Shown in pieces: positions 61,628 to 64,000 of a stretch of 64,000 nt of DNA. Position 1 is the first letter of the stretch. The number at the start of each line of letters is the position of its first letter. The position numbers and the translations under genes were made by a program. The notes below the pieces were generated by a model that ran no database searches, was not told the origin of the DNA, and was given only the letters and a program-made list of their open reading frames with translations. This DNA comes from DAMCZI01 sp032095175 (GTDB lineage: Bacteria > Bacillota > Clostridia > Clostridiales > Caloramatoraceae), in the NCBI GenBank assembly GCA_032095175.1, contig DAMCZI010000002.1, positions 124,001 through 188,000 of the forward strand. The letters run 5' to 3'.

Positions 61628-61674
61628 CCAGGTAGGATACGCTTATTTTAATTTAAATTCGCATTCTACCTGGC
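61628..61674 (-). terminator. Terminator after ttcA-like gene
   Basis: CCAGGTAG-AATGCG.../CGTATCCTACCTGG stem followed by TTTTGTG on the minus strand. Confidence 0.7.
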
Positions 61675-61701
61675 TTTACATATCTTTAGCTATAGTGATT
61701 G

Positions 61702-62442
61702 TTACTTTCTCTGCTTCCATATATTTTCAGAGTCCATGTTTTGAAAAGCAGTTATAACTTTTCTATGGACATCTGGATATAAAGCTTCAATGTAGGCTAG
61801 AAGCTCCTTCATATCCTGCCTTTTTGTTTTCCCTGCTGCAGGACAAAGTGTTTCTATTACAGGAAGGCTCTCCATGGATACAAGCTTTTTGATAGTTTCC
61901 TCTTTAACATAAACCATTGGTCTTATAGCTGTTATTCCTCTTTCCTCAAATTCAATGCATGGATTAAAGGTTCCAAGCTTTCCTACACAAAGCATGTTCA
62001 TAAAAAATGTTTCTATTGCATCATCACTGCTGTGTCCAAGGGCTACCTTGTTATATCCATAGGCCTTTGCAACTCTGAATAGTGCTCCCTTTCTAAGCTT
62101 TGAACATAGGGAGCATGGATTTTTCTCCATTCTATCTTCAAAAACAACCTCTCCGATGTTTGTTTTTTCAACTATAAACTTTATGCCATTTTCACTACAG
62201 AAATTCTCAAGGAGAGTTAAATCCATTCCAAATCCAAGATCTATGTTTATTCCACACAGTTCAAAATCTATAATTGAGTATTTCTTTAAAAGAGCAAGAA
62301 TATATAAAAGGGCTATGCTGTCCTTGCCCCCTGATAGTCCAACTGCAACCCTATCCTTTTCCTTTATCATTCCATAATCATCTATTGCCTTCCTTACATC
62401 CTTTAAAAACATTCTATTATAATTTCGTTTAAATGTAATCAC
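61702..62442 (-). CDS. TtcA-like tRNA thiolation protein
   Basis: 246 residues. PP-loop VGLSGGKDSIALLYIL near residue 33-48, CSLCSKLRKGALFRVA, GHSSDDAIETFFMN and a late CPAAGKTKRQDMK. This set matches TtcA, which thiolates C32 of tRNAs and binds a 4Fe-4S cluster through Cys pairs. Other ATP-PPases of the same group act on U54; exact target uncertain. Confidence 0.8.
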   Translation of the reverse strand: MITFKRNYNRMFLKDVRKAIDDYGMIKEKDRVAVGLSGGKDSIALLYILALLKKYSIIDFELCGINIDLGFGMDLTLLENFCSENGIKFIVEKTNIGEVVFEDRMEKNPCSLCSKLRKGALFRVAKAYGYNKVALGHSSDDAIETFFMNMLCVGKLGTFNPCIEFEERGITAIRPMVYVKEETIKKLVSMESLPVIETLCPAAGKTKRQDMKELLAYIEALYPDVHRKVITAFQNMDSENIWKQRK

Positions 62443-62587
62443 TCTACCACTCCTTTAATTATCAATTATATAATAAATCTATCCTATATGGCTACTCCAA
62501 AGATAGAAATCACTAGAGAAAATAATTTATTTTCAAATCAATATTAACTGATTTTTCTACTCTCTCCTATACCTAACCTCAAGTATT

Positions 62588-62618
62588 AAAAAAGGCAGCT
62601 ATTCAGCTGCCCTTAAAG
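62588..62618 (-). terminator. Terminator after the LPXTG protein gene
   Basis: AAGGGCAGCTG-AATA-(C)AGCTGCC(TT) stem followed by TTTTTTAATA on the minus strand. Confidence 0.8.
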
Positions 62619-62625
62619 GTTATTT

Positions 62626-64000
62626 CTATTTAATTTTTTTTATCAGAACACCTGCTGCTAATAGTATAACCGCAAATATACCTGCAAATATATCTACATT
62701 ATTTGTTCTACCAGTCTCAGGCAAAACAGGTGGAGTAGATATTATTATATCTGTATCATCAGATGCATCAATATCATCAAGACCCTTTGCACTTAATACT
62801 ACTGTATTATTAATCTTATTTATTGAGTATGTAATGCTTTCATCAACAACTACCTTGAATTCCACAGTTTTTGATTTTCCTGCTTCAAGGGTACCTATTT
62901 CGAAAACATAGCCATCTCCACTCTTTACCCATCCAGAGTTGACTGCTTCATCGAATGTTGTATATTCTGGAACTTTTTCAAAAAGCTTTACTTCTTCAGC
63001 TTTTCCATTACCCTTGTTTACAGCTGTAATCTTATATATTATCGATTCTCCATTTATAGCTGTAATACCATCATCCGTTTTTATTACCTCAAGAAGTGGG
63101 CTAACAATTTCAACAGTTGGATTTATTATTGGAGTATCATCACTTGCAGTATTATTGTTACTTCTGTATTCTGTTGATGTTGTTTTTACTTCAACATTGT
63201 TTATAATCTTTTTGATGGTATCAGGAATATTAGAATCTACTCTTACTACAAATTTAATTTCCTTTGTTTCATCTTTGCTAAGAGTACCAATTTCATAAAC
63301 ATACTTTTCATTTTCAAGCTTCCATTTACTATTTCTGCCTTCGACAATGGATGTATGTTCAGGCAGCTTTTCATATACCTTAACATTAAATGCAGCAGCA
63401 TCTCCATTATTTACAACTATTATTCTATATTCAACTTCATCGCCAGGCTTTGCAGTAATGTTGCCATCAGTCTTTGATATAGTTAAGTCTGGATAACGCA
63501 CCACAGTCGACGGTGTTGGTGGTGTCGGGGGTTGTGGTGGCTGAGGCGGTGTAACTGTAAACTCAATTGGAGTAGTATCAGTTGCAGTATTGTTTTCATA
63601 ATTAGATTCTTTTCTATCTATTTCTACAGTCACAGTATTCAATATTTGTTTTATGTTATCAGGTATATTGTCTTTATTATTTAATCTGACAGTAACCAAT
63701 AAATTCTTGCTTTCGCCTACACCCAAACTTTTAATGTAATAGTAATATCTAGCCTGTTGTTCAATTTGAGTCTTATTCTTTACAAAGGAAGATCTATATT
63801 GATAATTTTCTGGCTGCCAGCCTTCATTATATCCACTTTCGTTAACAAATGAAGTATATGAAGGGAGTAATTCATACACATATATGTTGTTTGCTGCTTC
63901 TTTTCCAATGTTAGTTACGCTAACTGTGTAAGTTACCTTTTCCCCTGGCTTTACGGTTGACCCTCCATCAGTTTTTGTAACTGCCAAATCAGGTAATTCT
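62626..64000 (-). CDS. LPXTG-anchored surface protein with DUF11 repeats, N-terminus outside window
   Basis: At least 458 residues, open at the right edge. Three DUF11 repeats, each beginning like KTDGGSTVKPGEKVTYTVSV, separated by a Pro-rich linker (PPQPPQPPTPPTPST) between the first and second. The C-terminus is the sortase signal LPETG, then a hydrophobic helix (DIFAGIFAVILLAAGVL) and KKIK. Cell-wall bound surface protein; adhesion or matrix role likely but not shown. Confidence 0.88.
   Translation of the reverse strand, partial: ELPDLAVTKTDGGSTVKPGEKVTYTVSVTNIGKEAANNIYVYELLPSYTSFVNESGYNEGWQPENYQYRSSFVKNKTQIEQQARYYYYIKSLGVGESKNLLVTVRLNNKDNIPDNIKQILNTVTVEIDRKESNYENNTATDTTPIEFTVTPPQPPQPPTPPTPSTVVRYPDLTISKTDGNITAKPGDEVEYRIIVVNNGDAAAFNVKVYEKLPEHTSIVEGRNSKWKLENEKYVYEIGTLSKDETKEIKFVVRVDSNIPDTIKKIINNVEVKTTSTEYRSNNNTASDDTPIINPTVEIVSPLLEVIKTDDGITAINGESIIYKITAVNKGNGKAEEVKLFEKVPEYTTFDEAVNSGWVKSGDGYVFEIGTLEAGKSKTVEFKVVVDESITYSINKINNTVVLSAKGLDDIDASDDTDIIISTPPVLPETGRTNNVDIFAGIFAVILLAAGVLIKKIK

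Overview
The window is AT-rich DNA with strong Gly/Ala-rich Shine-Dalgarno-led genes, TTG and GTG starts, T-box and guanine riboswitch leaders, an LPXTG surface protein and a clostridial-type purine operon. This points to a Clostridium-like Firmicute chromosome; the species is not resolved.

Region 1 (1-33.1 kb) is accessory DNA in which every recognisable gene lies on the minus strand. Between about 11 and 33 kb, genes or small gene groups are separated by about 80-190 bp imperfect palindromes that end in the inverted core pairs expected of integron attC sites. The best, at 28106-28224, matches RYYYAAC...GTTRRRY exactly. About 20 whole, mosaic, truncated or degraded sites can be seen. The cassettes carry typical adaptive cargo: aminoglycoside phospho-, nucleotidyl- and acetyltransferase homologues, a RibD/DHFR-like reductase, a nitroreductase, GNATs, alpha/beta and S41 hydrolases, an adenosine deaminase-like enzyme and several unknown proteins. 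Several are broken. Two 5'-truncated remnants of a tyrosine recombinase that looks like an integron integrase lie in the array, each next to a MazG-like gene or fragment, with different disabling mutations. No intact integrase is in the window, so this reads as an integron-derived array with a dead or distant integrase. From 1 to 8.5 kb the genes look similar in kind (HAD phosphatases, PurO-type IMP cyclohydrolase, PurN paralogue, VOC, HD, MerR-methyltransferase) but convincing attC sites are lacking.

Region 2 (33.1-41.2 kb) is the purine operon purE-C-F-M-N-H-D on the minus strand, behind a good promoter and a guanine-class riboswitch. It makes IMP from PRPP. It is followed by a PpaX-like HAD phosphatase further upstream (41.3-42.0 kb).

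Region 3 (42-53 kb) holds a beta-propeller lipoprotein, a second lipoprotein, a FtsX-type ABC exporter (ATPase plus permease) next to a histidine kinase/response regulator pair, a PmtA-like methyltransferase, a GNAT and small or secreted proteins. Two hairpins here appear to bury ribosome binding sites.

Region 4 (53-64 kb) holds guaB-guaA behind a second guanine riboswitch, the nickel-pincer cofactor genes larE-larB-larC, an Asn-specifying T-box in front of a GNAT gene, a TtcA-like thiolase and the C-terminal part of an LPXTG-anchored DUF11 repeat protein.

Three copies of a 159-160 bp foldback element (MITE-like, ends AGGCGTATTAAAG) are scattered through accessory and core DNA; one has a second foldback element inserted in it.
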